DNA from: Segetibacter sp. 3557_3
GTDB taxonomy: Bacteria; Bacteroidota; Bacteroidia; Chitinophagales; Chitinophagaceae
Direction of reading: 5' to 3'
DNA: 64,000 nucleotides
Assembly (NCBI RefSeq): GCF_004354985.1
Contig: NZ_SMSK01000001.1
Span: 620,001 to 684,000 of the forward strand
Shown here: positions 26,481 through 35,531 of the stretch, one piece after another
Layout: each line of letters starts with the position of its first letter
How positions within the stretch are numbered: position 1 is the first letter of the stretch
Made by a program: the position numbers and the translations under genes
The notes under the pieces: model-generated
Seen by the model: only the letters and a program-made list of their open reading frames with translations
The model's database searches: none
Told to the model about the DNA's origin: nothing

Positions 26481-27716
26481 TTAATAGAGTAACCTCACCT
26501 TGATGGTTCCTTTTACCTGCCTGAGCAGTTCGGCAGCGTGGCTAGACAACTTCTTGTCGATATCAAGTACCACATACCCGATCTCGTCATTCGTTTTGAG
26601 GTATTGCCCGACAATGTTGATATCGTGTTTGGACATCTCGGTATTGATTGCACTCAGAACTCCCGGCACGTTCTTGTGAATATGTAATATGCGGTGAGCT
26701 CCTTCCTGCGGCGGGAGGTTTAACGCCGGCACAGTATGCGAACCATTGGTTATGCCTTTTTCGAGGAACTGGAATAACTTATTACTTACGTCTTCGCCAA
26801 TATTTTGCTGAGCCTCCTGGGTGCTTCCACCAATATGTGGCGTGAGGATCACATTAGAAAGATTTTTTAATGGTGTGTCAAACGAGTCACCATTCTTTTC
26901 AGGTTCTTCAGGAAAAACATCAATTGCAGCACCGGATATATGACCCGCTGTAATCGCTTCACTAAGCGCTGTTAGGTCGACTACTTCGCCCCGCGCATAA
27001 TTGATGAGAATACCACCTTTTTTGAAAGATTTGATCACCGATTCGTTGATCAGGTTTTTTGTTGTTGGAAGATCAGGCACGTGTAAGGTGACCACATCTG
27101 CGGAAGCAACAAGGTCGTGCAAGGTTTTCTTATCAACCGCATTACCCAGTGGCATCTTGGTTTCTGTGTCGTAGAAACAAACTTTCATTCCAAGTGCTTC
27201 TGCGAGTACGCTAACCTGGCTACCGATGTTGCCGTATCCTATGATGCCCAGGGTTTTTCCCCGCAACTCGTAACTTCCCGCGGCTTCCTTTAACCATATG
27301 CCTTTGTGGGCAGCAGTATTCTTGTCGGGGATACGCCTTATAAGCATTATTGCGGCGCCAATCACCAATTCAGCCACGCTACGGGTATTGCTATAAGGCG
27401 CATTGAAAACAGCAACACCTTGCCGGGTGGCTTCTTTAAGGTTTACCTGGTTAACCCCAATACAAAAGCATCCAATAGCCTGTAGCTTTTGTGCTGCCGA
27501 CAGCACTTCCGGGGTGATCATCGACTTGGACCTGATACCAAGCAGGTGAACGTCTTTAATGGCCTTTACGAGGTTTTCTTCACTTAGCGCACCACTTAAT
27601 TTCTGAATGTTAGAATATCCGTTTGCCCGGAAAAGTTCGACTGCCTTGTCGCTAATGTTTTCGAGGAGGAGAATCTTGATCTTATCTTTCGGGTAACTGG
27701 TAGCTTTTGTATCCAT
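26481..27716 (-). CDS. serA: D-3-phosphoglycerate dehydrogenase
   Basis: 411 residues, the length and order of the E. coli type. The substrate domain has GIRSKSMITPEVL and IGVNQVNL, the NAD domain GIIGYGNIGSQV, then catalytic Arg in NYARGEVVD, Glu in DVFPEEP and His in TPHIGGST. A C-terminal ACT domain (about 335-411, HIHKNVPGVLSAINTEMSKHDINI) would allow serine feedback inhibition. It catalyses the first step of serine synthesis, from 3-phosphoglycerate to 3-phosphohydroxypyruvate. Monocistronic; it converges on the MFS gene. Confidence 0.96.
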   Translation of the reverse strand: MDTKATSYPKDKIKILLLENISDKAVELFRANGYSNIQKLSGALSEENLVKAIKDVHLLGIRSKSMITPEVLSAAQKLQAIGCFCIGVNQVNLKEATRQGVAVFNAPYSNTRSVAELVIGAAIMLIRRIPDKNTAAHKGIWLKEAAGSYELRGKTLGIIGYGNIGSQVSVLAEALGMKVCFYDTETKMPLGNAVDKKTLHDLVASADVVTLHVPDLPTTKNLINESVIKSFKKGGILINYARGEVVDLTALSEAITAGHISGAAIDVFPEEPEKNGDSFDTPLKNLSNVILTPHIGGSTQEAQQNIGEDVSNKLFQFLEKGITNGSHTVPALNLPPQEGAHRILHIHKNVPGVLSAINTEMSKHDINIVGQYLKTNDEIGYVVLDIDKKLSSHAAELLRQVKGTIKVRLLY

Positions 27717-27892
27717 TAACGGGTTTTAAGAGGCCGCGAAATTAGGACTTTATCTTTATAAGCATTGTCTACTGGTACAGTAGATTACTTACCTGCTAAA
27801 TTATAGCCTGCCCGGAAGGTAAATTCTACAAGTTTTTCGCCATCAATAAAGTGGGAAGAGCGTTGTCAGGCATTAGCATGTTATAACGGAGC

Positions 27893-27920
27893 ATAAAAAA
27901 ACCCCTCTTTTCGGAGGGGC
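27893..27920 (-). terminator. Terminator of rpmE2
   Basis: A 6-bp GC-rich stem (27902-27907 with 27914-27919) followed on the minus strand by a T-tract, directly after the L31 stop codon. Confidence 0.88.
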
Positions 27921-27937
27921 TTCGCTTGCAAGGGCAA

Positions 27938-28186
27938 TTATTTTTTCGCGTAACGCTTTTTGAATTTGTCGATACGACCAGCCGTATCCACCAGCATATT
28001 CTTACCGGTATAAAATGGATGGGATGTATTTGAAATCTCGAGCTTTATAACGGGATATTCGTTACCGTCTTCCCACTTAACCATTTCCTTTGAATTGGCA
28101 GTAGAGCGGCTTAAAAAGCTAACACCGTTACTCATGTCTTTAAAAACAACTAAACGGTAATTTTCGGGATGGATACCTTGTTTCAT
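27938..28186 (-). CDS. rpmE2: 50S ribosomal protein L31, type B
   Basis: 82 residues: [21 protein letters not shown], then [10 protein letters not shown] and the ending [28 protein letters not shown] (seen in pieces), the complete type B L31. The zinc-binding cysteines of type A L31 are absent, so it is the C-minus form. It sits at the intersubunit bridge of the ribosome. It has its own promoter (28241-28272) and terminator. Confidence 0.97.
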   Translation of the reverse strand: MKQGIHPENYRLVVFKDMSNGVSFLSRSTANSKEMVKWEDGNEYPVIKLEISNTSHPFYTGKNMLVDTAGRIDKFKKRYAKK

Positions 28187-28240
28187 TATGATTAGAATTT
28201 ATAATGCATGGATTTGGCCATGCCGGTTTTTGTCGAGGGG

Positions 28241-28272
28241 CGAAATTAGCTATTCAGTAGCTTTTAGCCAAA
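28241..28272 (-). promoter_or_regulatory. Candidate promoter of rpmE2
   Basis: Minus strand: TTTG (28272-28269), 20-base spacer, TAATTTCG (28248-28241). It fits the Bacteroidota TTTG/TAnnTTTG form with one mismatch and lies 55 bases before the start codon. Confidence 0.5.
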
Positions 28273-28332
28273 ATTATTTACCCTGCCAGCTGGCTGTCCG
28301 CTAATGGGAATAATAGCATTTTAGATATCCTT

Positions 28333-28824
28333 CTACGACTTCATGTTCACATACTGAAGTGCCAAACCGAAGTTTGCACCTTTACATAATGCAATAACTT
28401 CCTGAAGATCGTCTATCTTTTTACCGGTTATACGGATCACATCATCCATAATTTGCGCCTGAACCTTGATCCCGCTGTCTTTAATTGCTTTTACGATCTT
28501 CTTTGCATCATCCTGCTTTATACCGTTTTTAACCTCTACTTCTTTCTTCACAATCTTACCACTTTGGTAATGCTCCTTCGAAAAGTCAAAAGCTTCGGCC
28601 GCAATACCTTGTTTCATGCTTCGGCTGATCATTACGTCCTGGATCTGGTCGAGCTTCATTTCACTTTCCGCCTCAACGTCAATCTTGTAATCTTTCTTGT
28701 TCAGGGTAATTTCTACATGGCTGTTTTTGAAGTCAAACCGGTTTTGAATTTCTTTCTTTACCGTATTTACTGCATTGTCAAGCGTCTGCAGGTCAACTTT
28801 ACTGGTAATGTCAAAAGAAGGCAT
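28333..28824 (-). CDS. YajQ family nucleotide-binding protein
   Basis: 163 residues from the ATG at 28824, which gives the family's invariant start MPSFDITSKVD; an in-frame ATG 63 bases upstream overlaps the promoter. Signatures include LDNAVNTVKKEI, RFDFKNS, SRSMKQGI and the ending GANFGLALQYVNMKS. Two ferredoxin-like halves fit the fold. Members bind cyclic di-GMP in Xanthomonas and other partners elsewhere; role here is unproven. A good promoter match lies just upstream (28857-28888). Confidence 0.93.
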   Translation of the reverse strand: MPSFDITSKVDLQTLDNAVNTVKKEIQNRFDFKNSHVEITLNKKDYKIDVEAESEMKLDQIQDVMISRSMKQGIAAEAFDFSKEHYQSGKIVKKEVEVKNGIKQDDAKKIVKAIKDSGIKVQAQIMDDVIRITGKKIDDLQEVIALCKGANFGLALQYVNMKS

Positions 28825-28856
28825 AAGCAAATATTGGTTTAATGTGTTAGGTAGTG

Positions 28857-28888
28857 CAAAGATACTTGCGGGTTGCTGATATCTCAAA
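28857..28888 (-). promoter_or_regulatory. Candidate promoter of the yajQ-like gene
   Basis: Minus strand: TTTG (28888-28885), exactly 20 bases, TATCTTTG (28864-28857). It is a full match to the Bacteroidota consensus, 32 bases before the start codon. Confidence 0.7.
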
Positions 28889-29114
28889 GTTGATTTGAAA
28901 CATCACGAGTGATAAGCAATGAAGGCCGAATACCCTAAGTGTTACCATTGAAAACTTTTGCGACCAGTGGAAACCCTTTGCATTGTAGACAGGCACTTCG
29001 ATCGGATCCCTTCGGTCAGGCGTTGCACCCGTTGTACGCCAGTTTCCCGCCTGGGTTGCTGATGCTTACCCCTGATTGAACTTGCCCTCAATAAGGGTCA
29101 TGATCAAACCTGGC
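28889..29114. other. Intergenic region without a recognised gene
   Basis: Some GC-rich patches, no open frame of note, no confident RNA gene. Confidence 0.4.
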
Positions 29115-29146
29115 CAAAAAAGAGGCCCTTGTAGAAACAAGGGCCG
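29115..29146 (-). terminator. Terminator after the receptor pseudogene
   Basis: Perfect 8-bp stem (29124-29131 with 29138-29145), 6-base loop, then TCTTTTTT on the minus strand. It sits 38 bases past the relic stop codon of the deleted receptor gene and was probably its terminator. A short T-run on the plus side makes it weakly bidirectional. Confidence 0.85.
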
Positions 29147-29183
29147 TTTTCCTTATAATGCACATGAGAGAAAAAACAGTGTA

Positions 29184-29763
29184 TTAAGTTTCCTGCCCTA
29201 CCCTATTCTGTTCTTCCTGTGACGCACTGTTGCGCTTTCTTGGCTGAAGAACAGCATTTTGGTTTTTGCCAAAGCGATAGGTGAAATTCATATCAATTGC
29301 CGGCTATCGTTTATGTTCCGGCATTTGTTACCGCTGCCTCAACATTCACAACCGTTTTGTCGATCTTGTTTTCGATGAGCGGACGGGTGCTGGTAACCTG
29401 AACCGTTGCTAATGTTTTCCCGGCGGTTTTAAGTGTAACGTTAGGTAGACTAATTGATGCGTTAGCTGTCGCGACGTCGACCACCTCACTGATGTACGAT
29501 GCAAGACCTACAGCGCTTATCGTAATCCTGTACTTTCCAACGGCAAGTTTTTCAAACATATATTTGCCTTCATCCGGAATAGCAGCTTTCACCAGTACTT
29601 TATCAGCTGCTCTCAGCCGGCTTATGGATGCACCATCGATTGAATGATTATGCTCTCCCACCACCATACCTCTTAGAATCCCATTCCTGTCCTGACCGGC
29701 AACTGTCTGGCTAAACAGTGCAACAATACTAAGCACAGCAACTAATTTGGTAAACATCAGCAT
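29184..29763 (-). pseudogene. Outer-membrane receptor gene reduced by an internal deletion
   Basis: The first 150 codons encode a signal peptide and a carboxypeptidase-regulatory-like domain ending TRPLIENKIDKTVVNVEAAVTNAG and then a stop. The neighbouring intact protein has KRPLIEQKPGKTLINVEASATNAG at the same place and continues for more than 600 residues. Past the stop, another frame (about 29293-29184) reads NFTYRFGKNQ...EEQNRVGQET then stop, matching the intact protein's C-terminus SFTYRFGKNN...EEQNRVNSGGSN. So the plug and nearly the whole barrel, about 635 codons, are gone and the two ends are joined out of frame. The product cannot form a barrel. Confidence 0.9.
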
Positions 29764-29885
29764 TAGGTTGGTAGTTGTCTCTTACAGGCACTAAGATGAC
29801 ATGGTGAAAGAAATATTTTAAGCCAAAATGGGATAAGTGGAACTTTTCGTGTTTGACTGGAAAGGAACCCCTGCACCATTTTACC

Positions 29886-29912
29886 GGGGTGAAAATGCAC
29901 ATTTTGCACCCC
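29886..29912 (-). terminator. Hairpin between the intact receptor gene and its relic
   Basis: GGGGTG/CACCCC (29886-29891 with 29907-29912) closes an AAAAT/ATTTT inner stem, 12 bases past the receptor stop. There is no T-tract, so termination is uncertain. Confidence 0.4.
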
Positions 29913-29923
29913 TGAAAACACTA

Positions 29924-32368
29924 CTAATTGCTTCCTCCGCTGTTTACCCTGTTCTGTTCCTCACCTGCCCCACCGGCCTTTTTTCTTGCAGGCGAAATAT
30001 TGTTTTTTCCAAAACGGTAAGTAAAGCTCAGGCTTGCCTGTCGGCTATCCCTGGAACTAGCAATCCTAACATCAACGTCGCTGTACCTGGCATAACCATT
30101 AAATCTTTGGGTGAAGAAAATATCCCGTACACCTAGTCTGAAGGATCCTTTTTTCTTAAACGCCTGCTTGGAAATACCAGAATTCACTGCCCACATCGGA
30201 CCTGCTACCAGCAAGCCTTCTGCAGCCCTGCTACGGTAAAATCCACTTACTTCAACAGCCCACCCTTTTGGTAGCGTAAAGCTGTTGGTGACGTTTGCCA
30301 CAAACGTGCTGAATTGTATATCAATCGGATCTGCCTGGTATTTTCCTTCGTAGTGGTTCTTGTATAAGTTCAGATAAACGTTGGTGTTCCACCACTTCGT
30401 CACGGGGGAGTTCATCATTACGGCCACTCCAATCTGTTCCATGCTGTTAACGTTATCCGTTGTTTGGTAGGTAATTTTCTTTTCGGTATCCTGCTTCAAT
30501 AGCTGGGTAATTACATTGTTTGTACGGCTATAGTTAAGGGTGGTGGTAACGATACGCCTGAACGTATGACTTAGTTCTGCTTTATTCGTAAACTGCGGTT
30601 GCAGGTATGGATTACCCTGCCCGTAGGTAAGTGAGTCAAGAAAATATACAAAAGGATTTAGATCGCCATAGTTTGGACGGTCAACCCTCCTGCTATAACT
30701 GAAATTGAGCTGATGTTTTTCATTTAAATCCATCCCAATCCCAAGGTTTGGAAAGAGGTTGGTGTACCTGCGGGTAAAGCTTGAGTCGTTGCGAACCTGC
30801 ATCCCATTTGAATTGGTATGCTCAAGCCGCAGACCGGCTGTAACATTTAATCGTTTCCAGGACTTTGATGTAGTAACATAGCCGGCGTGGATTGCTTCCT
30901 TGTAGATAAACTGGTTTGATCGGTCGTCCACCTTCCAGGAGGTTCCGTCATAGCGGCTGTAGTCAACCTGGTTATCGGTATTTACCAGGCTGCTTTTCAA
31001 ACCACTTTCGAATTTAAAGGTCTTCGACAGCGGATGTACATAGTCTGTCTTGATACTGTAGATGTTGATATCTGACGGTATCAATCCCTTCAATGCAAGA
31101 TCCATCCCACTTCTTGTACCATAACCATTATAGGTTTCGGTATGCATTAGTGTATTGTCGTTTCTTTCGTAACGGGCATAATCTAAATCAGCCGTCAGTT
31201 CTCTTCCCGAGGAGTCAAACGTGTGCTTGAAATTTGCGTTTGATGAAACATTTACGAACCGGGAATGATTGTCATTAATGGTATTTAATGAGTACGTAAT
31301 TTTTCCCGAAGCGTCGCGGACATTGATCCTGCCCGTTGGGTTTTCTGCGCCATTACTTATGCTGCCATTAACTACAAATCCAATGATGTCTCTTTTAGAA
31401 AGGTTATAATCAAAACCGGCTTTTACATTATGACTTTCACGCGTAAAATGTGGACGGGTCACCTGGTCAGAGGTTCCGGCAATGGTTTTCTTATCGGCCT
31501 TGTAAAAATTTCGTGTGATTACGAGATTATTAAAGCCTTCAGAATAGTTATGACCATAGCTACCAAAAACATTAAGCTTGTCTTTTCGATAGTTGAGGTT
31601 CAGACTGCTATTAAACCGCGCGTAAATACCTTGAGTATACGTGGTTGACAAGCTACCATTCATTCCCTTTATGGTGATCTTTTTTGTTTTAATGTTGATT
31701 ATCCCGGAGTTGCCGGCTGCATCATAGCGTGCCGGAGGGTTCGTCATGATCTCAATTTGATCAAGGTTGTTACTCTGCACATTCCTAAGAAAACTCGCAA
31801 GATCAGCACCACTCAAATAGGTCGGTTTTCCATCTATCAGCACCATCACCCCGCTTTTTCCCTGCAGGCTGATGTTACCATCTTTGTCAACAGATACACC
31901 TGGTGATTTTTCGAGCAGTTCCAGGGCATTTAACCCGGCATTTGTAGCGGATGCTTCCACGTTAATTAAGGTTTTACCGGGCTTTTGCTCGATAAGAGGT
32001 CTCTTAACAGATACTGTTACGTCTTTAAGGGACTTGGTGATCGCTTCCAGGATGATGCTTTTTGTTATACGGGGGGTGGAAGAGCTTAAATCCATTTTGT
32101 CAATACTGAAGTTCTTGTACCCAACTGCAGTTACAAGTATAGAATAGGTACCAAAATCAACTTGTGGAACTACGAACGCTCCTTCCTTGTTGCTTACCAC
32201 CATCCTGAGAATCTTTTGATCAACCAACCGGAACAACTGTATTGTAGCACCTTCTATAGGCATCAACTTCGAGGTGACCGTACCGCTTACTTGTCCCCGT
32301 GTTTCGAGTTGACTAAAGGAATAAAGGGAGATAAATAACGCAAGTGTTATGGTGAGAAAAGTTTTCAT
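29924..32368 (-). CDS. TonB-dependent receptor-like outer-membrane beta-barrel protein
   Basis: 814 residues from the ATG at 32368, which opens a clear signal peptide (MKTFLTITLALFISLYSFSQ). A carboxypeptidase-regulatory-like domain (about 25-110, GQVSGTVTSKLMPIEGA) leads to a plug-like part (LELLEKSPGVSVDKDGNISLQG, VMVLIDGKPTYLSG, IEIMTNPPARYDAAGNSGIINI). Then comes a long barrel of the OMP_b-brl_3 type with SRRVDRPNYGDLNPF. The C-terminus has FTYRFGKN followed by a basic Gly-rich tail. Members import or handle siderophores, peptides or unknown ligands. No SusD or other partner gene is adjacent; the next gene on this strand is its own truncated paralogue. Confidence 0.9.
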   Translation of the reverse strand: MKTFLTITLALFISLYSFSQLETRGQVSGTVTSKLMPIEGATIQLFRLVDQKILRMVVSNKEGAFVVPQVDFGTYSILVTAVGYKNFSIDKMDLSSSTPRITKSIILEAITKSLKDVTVSVKRPLIEQKPGKTLINVEASATNAGLNALELLEKSPGVSVDKDGNISLQGKSGVMVLIDGKPTYLSGADLASFLRNVQSNNLDQIEIMTNPPARYDAAGNSGIINIKTKKITIKGMNGSLSTTYTQGIYARFNSSLNLNYRKDKLNVFGSYGHNYSEGFNNLVITRNFYKADKKTIAGTSDQVTRPHFTRESHNVKAGFDYNLSKRDIIGFVVNGSISNGAENPTGRINVRDASGKITYSLNTINDNHSRFVNVSSNANFKHTFDSSGRELTADLDYARYERNDNTLMHTETYNGYGTRSGMDLALKGLIPSDINIYSIKTDYVHPLSKTFKFESGLKSSLVNTDNQVDYSRYDGTSWKVDDRSNQFIYKEAIHAGYVTTSKSWKRLNVTAGLRLEHTNSNGMQVRNDSSFTRRYTNLFPNLGIGMDLNEKHQLNFSYSRRVDRPNYGDLNPFVYFLDSLTYGQGNPYLQPQFTNKAELSHTFRRIVTTTLNYSRTNNVITQLLKQDTEKKITYQTTDNVNSMEQIGVAVMMNSPVTKWWNTNVYLNLYKNHYEGKYQADPIDIQFSTFVANVTNSFTLPKGWAVEVSGFYRSRAAEGLLVAGPMWAVNSGISKQAFKKKGSFRLGVRDIFFTQRFNGYARYSDVDVRIASSRDSRQASLSFTYRFGKNNISPARKKAGGAGEEQNRVNSGGSN

Positions 32369-32849
32369 GTTATAGGTATTGAGAGTACTTGAGATCATTT
32401 ATTACACAGCTAAACTAGCTACTATGTAAAACAAGGTACAATGTTTTAACATGAACGGTAAATGGCAGTGATAACTGGCATTAGGAACCTGATAGGCCTA
32501 AAAGAGGAAAATTCATTTAAAGGAAGATTTTAGCACCTCTGGATAAGTTCGGCATGCTGCTGTTGAAACTGGATTTTTTCAATTATTTAATCTATAGCCT
32601 ACTTCAGGGTTGTACGATATTGTACATGCTTCACCAGCGCAGGAGCGGGTAAGATTGAAGATGATGTTATTGGTTCGGGTACCAATTAACCTTCCCCTGT
32701 CGGTTCCGACTGAGTCTTGCTAGGTTATTCATAGCAAAAGGTAGATTGAGGAATCTTCGGTTCAGGAAAGCCAATCGGGAGTGCATAAGCCTGCGCACGC
32801 CAATTTAGCGGATAGGGCGCTGGTGTAATAGAAAAGTGTAGTCTCGTGA
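32369..32849. other. Intergenic region without a recognised gene
   Basis: About 480 bases before the receptor gene and after lgt. No gene, and no promoter I would defend. Confidence 0.45.
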
Positions 32850-34016
32850 CTAATGGATGTTCTGAGGAGCAACGTCGTGCCGTCTTGATTTCATAATAAT
32901 GATCAGGATTATGCCGCCTAGAATAGAACAGACGGCGATCAGTTCAGCCTGGGTGGGATGAAAACTTCCGAAGTTGTACTTTGTATTGACCCGGATTAGT
33001 TCTATTAAAAATCTTTCCACCCCGTTCAAAATGAGGTATATGCCCGCCAGAACTCCAGGTGTAGTTACCCGCTTCCTGATGGACCACAGAAAAAAGAACA
33101 ATAATAAAGCGGCAAGAATTTCGTAAAGTGGTGTAGGGTATACACCTGCAGGAAGTTGATTACAATACTGGCCCACACAACCCGGAATGGGTACACCCTC
33201 ATTCACTACGTTATTGGGATAGGTGTAAGACCATGCCCAATCAGGTAACCACGAAAATGGCTTAGGTGAATTATTTACAATGCCCCAGTCACCATCACCG
33301 GCAACCTGGCACCCCATTCTTCCAATTCCATAAGCCAACATCATTGGCGGGGCAAATGCATCAGCAACATGGATAGGCTTCATATTGTTCCTGCGGCAGT
33401 AAAACCAGATCGCAATGGTTGCACAAATCAAGCCTCCATAAAAGGTCAAACCACTAAAAGAAATAAGTGAGCCCCATGGGTCCTGTGCAAACTCATCCAG
33501 GTTCTCAAGATTATGAAAGATCTTGGCCCCGAGAAATCCAAACACAGCGGCATATATCACAAGATCTCCTACCCTGTCCTGCGGCCAGATTCGTATGGTC
33601 CTTTCTTCAGGTTTGGCAAGCTTAAGTTTGTTTTTTTCATACCATTTCAAACCGGCGAACAACAGGCCGACAAAAATCCCTGCGGGAACGTTACCCTGCG
33701 AAGAAAGAATATAGGTTTGGGTGTCGGCCAGCGCATCACGATCGATAAATGCGCCGACTATCTTGTAACCCATGATAAAACCCAATACAAAATTTAACAG
33801 CAATTCCACCAGTGTAGCAGGCTGGCCGACCATTATCTTCTCTTCTTTATACGTCAGAAGCCCCTCTTTGCTTTTGCGCGCGAGTTCCAGCGTTAAGGTC
33901 CAGGCCGCGATCATAAAAGCAAGTGCCACAAAAAAGCCAAATGAATTCACCAATTTCAGCCCGCTCCATTCAACACCGAAAAGATCTTTGAACGCGTAGT
34001 ATAAATTAGGATACAT
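32850..34016 (-). CDS. lgt: Prolipoprotein diacylglyceryl transferase
   Basis: 388 residues, about 100 longer than E. coli Lgt, with at least seven membrane segments. The signature GIGRMGCQVAGDGDWG carries the essential Arg, and SGLTFYGGLI aligns with the E. coli MSFHGGL loop but has Tyr193 where E. coli has His103. The extra length lies in the N-terminal third (ELARKSKEGLLTYKEEK) and in a loop between membrane segments. The enzyme moves diacylglycerol from phosphatidylglycerol to the lipobox Cys of prolipoproteins, and this window encodes several: the SusD-like protein, the PQQ-type dehydrogenase and three small ones. Monocistronic. Confidence 0.93.
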   Translation of the reverse strand: MYPNLYYAFKDLFGVEWSGLKLVNSFGFFVALAFMIAAWTLTLELARKSKEGLLTYKEEKIMVGQPATLVELLLNFVLGFIMGYKIVGAFIDRDALADTQTYILSSQGNVPAGIFVGLLFAGLKWYEKNKLKLAKPEERTIRIWPQDRVGDLVIYAAVFGFLGAKIFHNLENLDEFAQDPWGSLISFSGLTFYGGLICATIAIWFYCRRNNMKPIHVADAFAPPMMLAYGIGRMGCQVAGDGDWGIVNNSPKPFSWLPDWAWSYTYPNNVVNEGVPIPGCVGQYCNQLPAGVYPTPLYEILAALLLFFFLWSIRKRVTTPGVLAGIYLILNGVERFLIELIRVNTKYNFGSFHPTQAELIAVCSILGGIILIIIMKSRRHDVAPQNIH

Positions 34017-34297
34017 GTATCTGTTGATTGATTCTGTAAAGTGTGCAATGTTAATCAGAAAAAGCCACCTAAAACAAGCACGACAAATATTTACAACCCC
34101 AGCTTAACCCATGCAACACTACCCTCATTTCCGTTAATACACACTTCTTCTTCCAAACCCGAAAGAAAAAAAGGGTTGTACAGCTAACTGCATCGTGAGT
34201 CTAAAGAGGGCATCGCGTTGCCGGAAAAACAGGCCGGATAGTCAACATAAAAGTGATTGTGCAATATTTCCCGCTCCCGTCTCGCTCAATTGGGTCC
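34017..34297. other. Intergenic region between lgt and the bacilliredoxin terminator
   Basis: No gene seen. Confidence 0.4.
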
Positions 34298-34331
34298 AAA
34301 AAAAAACCCTCTCCTTAGAAAAGGAAAGGGT
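34298..34331 (-). terminator. Terminator of the bacilliredoxin gene
   Basis: Imperfect 11-bp stem (34306-34316 with 34321-34331, one mismatch) followed by nine T residues on the minus strand. Confidence 0.85.
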
Positions 34332-34389
34332 CATTTACTAACCCATCCATGACAAAGCTGAAAACAGCACGGATGAAAACTTTAATATC

Positions 34390-34806
34390 TTAAGAACAAT
34401 GCGTTTCGAAAGCCGCAATAAGATTGCTGGCAATCATTTGCGCGGGTCTTCCTTCAATTTGATGACGTTCGATAAAGTGAACGAGTTCGCCATTTTTAAA
34501 TAAGGCAATAGCTGGTGAAGATGGCGGATAAGGCATTAGATGCTCACGTACTTTATTAACGGCTTCCGTATCAAAACCCGCAAACGCAGTTGTGAGGTTT
34601 TCAGGTTTCTTAGCGGCATTTGCAACTGCCATTAATACCCCCGGGCGTGCACTTCCTGCACTGCAACCACAAACGCTATTAATCATCACCAGGGTAGTTC
34701 CTTCTTTACTTAAAGTGTTCTCCACTTCATCAGCTGTCGTAAGATCTTCAAAGCCGTTTTCGGTGAGTTCGGCTTTCATCGGTAACACTATTTCTTTCGG
34801 GTACAT
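34390..34806 (-). CDS. Bacilliredoxin (BrxA/BrxB family)
   Basis: 138 residues with the thioredoxin-like fold of the YphP/YqiW family and the redox motif CGC in MINSVCGCSAGSARPG, followed by the conserved YPPSSPAIALFKNGELVHFIERHQIEGR (in segments). Members remove bacillithiol from S-bacillithiolated proteins. The bacillithiol deacetylase BshB1 is encoded 16 kb away (50575-51309), which supports the presence of this thiol. Monocistronic with its own terminator; TATTTTTG at 34841-34834 (minus) is a possible -7 element. Confidence 0.93.
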   Translation of the reverse strand: MYPKEIVLPMKAELTENGFEDLTTADEVENTLSKEGTTLVMINSVCGCSAGSARPGVLMAVANAAKKPENLTTAFAGFDTEAVNKVREHLMPYPPSSPAIALFKNGELVHFIERHQIEGRPAQMIASNLIAAFETHCS

Positions 34807-34833
34807 ATTCGTCTTTTTAAGTCCTTTCTAATG

Positions 34834-34841
34834 CAAAAATA
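34834..34841 (-). promoter_or_regulatory. Candidate -7 element of the bacilliredoxin gene
   Basis: Minus strand TATTTTTG, a match to TAnnTTTG, 28 bases before the start codon. A TTTG lies 15 bases upstream, a little closer than usual. Confidence 0.45.
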
Positions 34842-35006
34842 AGGAAAACCCGAATTCAAAAAGAAAACTTTTTATGCTTTAATGGCAGTGGAATCTAATT
34901 CCATCAGACACTCTGTCGCATTCTAGCGCGAGATCCTGTAATAACTACTTGATTTCCGCACTGGTATCCTATTTGAAAATAACAAGGAAATTAAAAACGA
35001 TAAACA

Positions 35007-35438
35007 ATGATACTCACAAAATCTTATCCCGCAAACAAAGGCCTTAACAATGTTTTTGACGAATTCTTCGGAACGTTTCCGCAAACATTTACTAAAACCA
35101 TCCACAATGGTATTACGCCTGCAGTAAACATTTTCGAAAGCGAAGAAGCATACCACCTTGAGCTAAACGCGCCCGGCAGGAATAAAGAAGATTTTAAATT
35201 AAACCTCGACAAAGGACTGCTAACCATTTCTTTCGAGCAGAAATCAGAAGCCGAAAATAATGGCTTGAAAACAGTTCGTAAAGAGTTCAGCTTTGCAAGC
35301 TTTAAGCGTTCTTTTACCATTGACGACAAAATTAATACTGAAGCCATCCAGGCGAAGTATGAAAGCGGAATACTTAAGATCTATCTTCCAAAGAAAGAAG
35401 AAGTGAAAGCTGCTCCTCAACAAATACAAATTCAATAA
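35007..35438 (+). CDS. Hsp20/alpha-crystallin small heat-shock protein
   Basis: 143 residues. After a short N-terminal arm (FDEFFG) comes the alpha-crystallin domain (about 35-130): PAVNIFESEEAYHLELNAPG, KEDFKLNLDKGLLTIS and the closing AKYESGILKIYLPKK. The C-terminal tail ends QQIQIQ, a likely IxI motif for oligomer contacts. It holds unfolding proteins in an ATP-independent way in the cytoplasm. It has a strong terminator. No CIRCE-like repeat was seen upstream. Confidence 0.95.
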   Translation: MILTKSYPANKGLNNVFDEFFGTFPQTFTKTIHNGITPAVNIFESEEAYHLELNAPGRNKEDFKLNLDKGLLTISFEQKSEAENNGLKTVRKEFSFASFKRSFTIDDKINTEAIQAKYESGILKIYLPKKEEVKAAPQQIQIQ

Positions 35439-35469
35439 ACTTTACTTTCATAGCAGTTGGTATTAGTAG

Positions 35470-35500
35470 GCCCGGTGTTTTTACACCGGGCTTTTTTGTT
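35470..35500 (+). terminator. Terminator of the Hsp20 gene
   Basis: Perfect 9-bp GC-rich stem (35470-35478 with 35483-35491), TTTT loop and a six-base T-tract. Confidence 0.93.
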
Positions 35501-35531
35501 GTTGATTTAAGCCATTATATGATATTTGCGT

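Noticed and set aside
28960-29110. GC-rich patches considered as a small RNA such as 6S RNA
   Set aside because: No long central-bubble hairpin could be drawn, and there is no promoter or terminator pair of its own.
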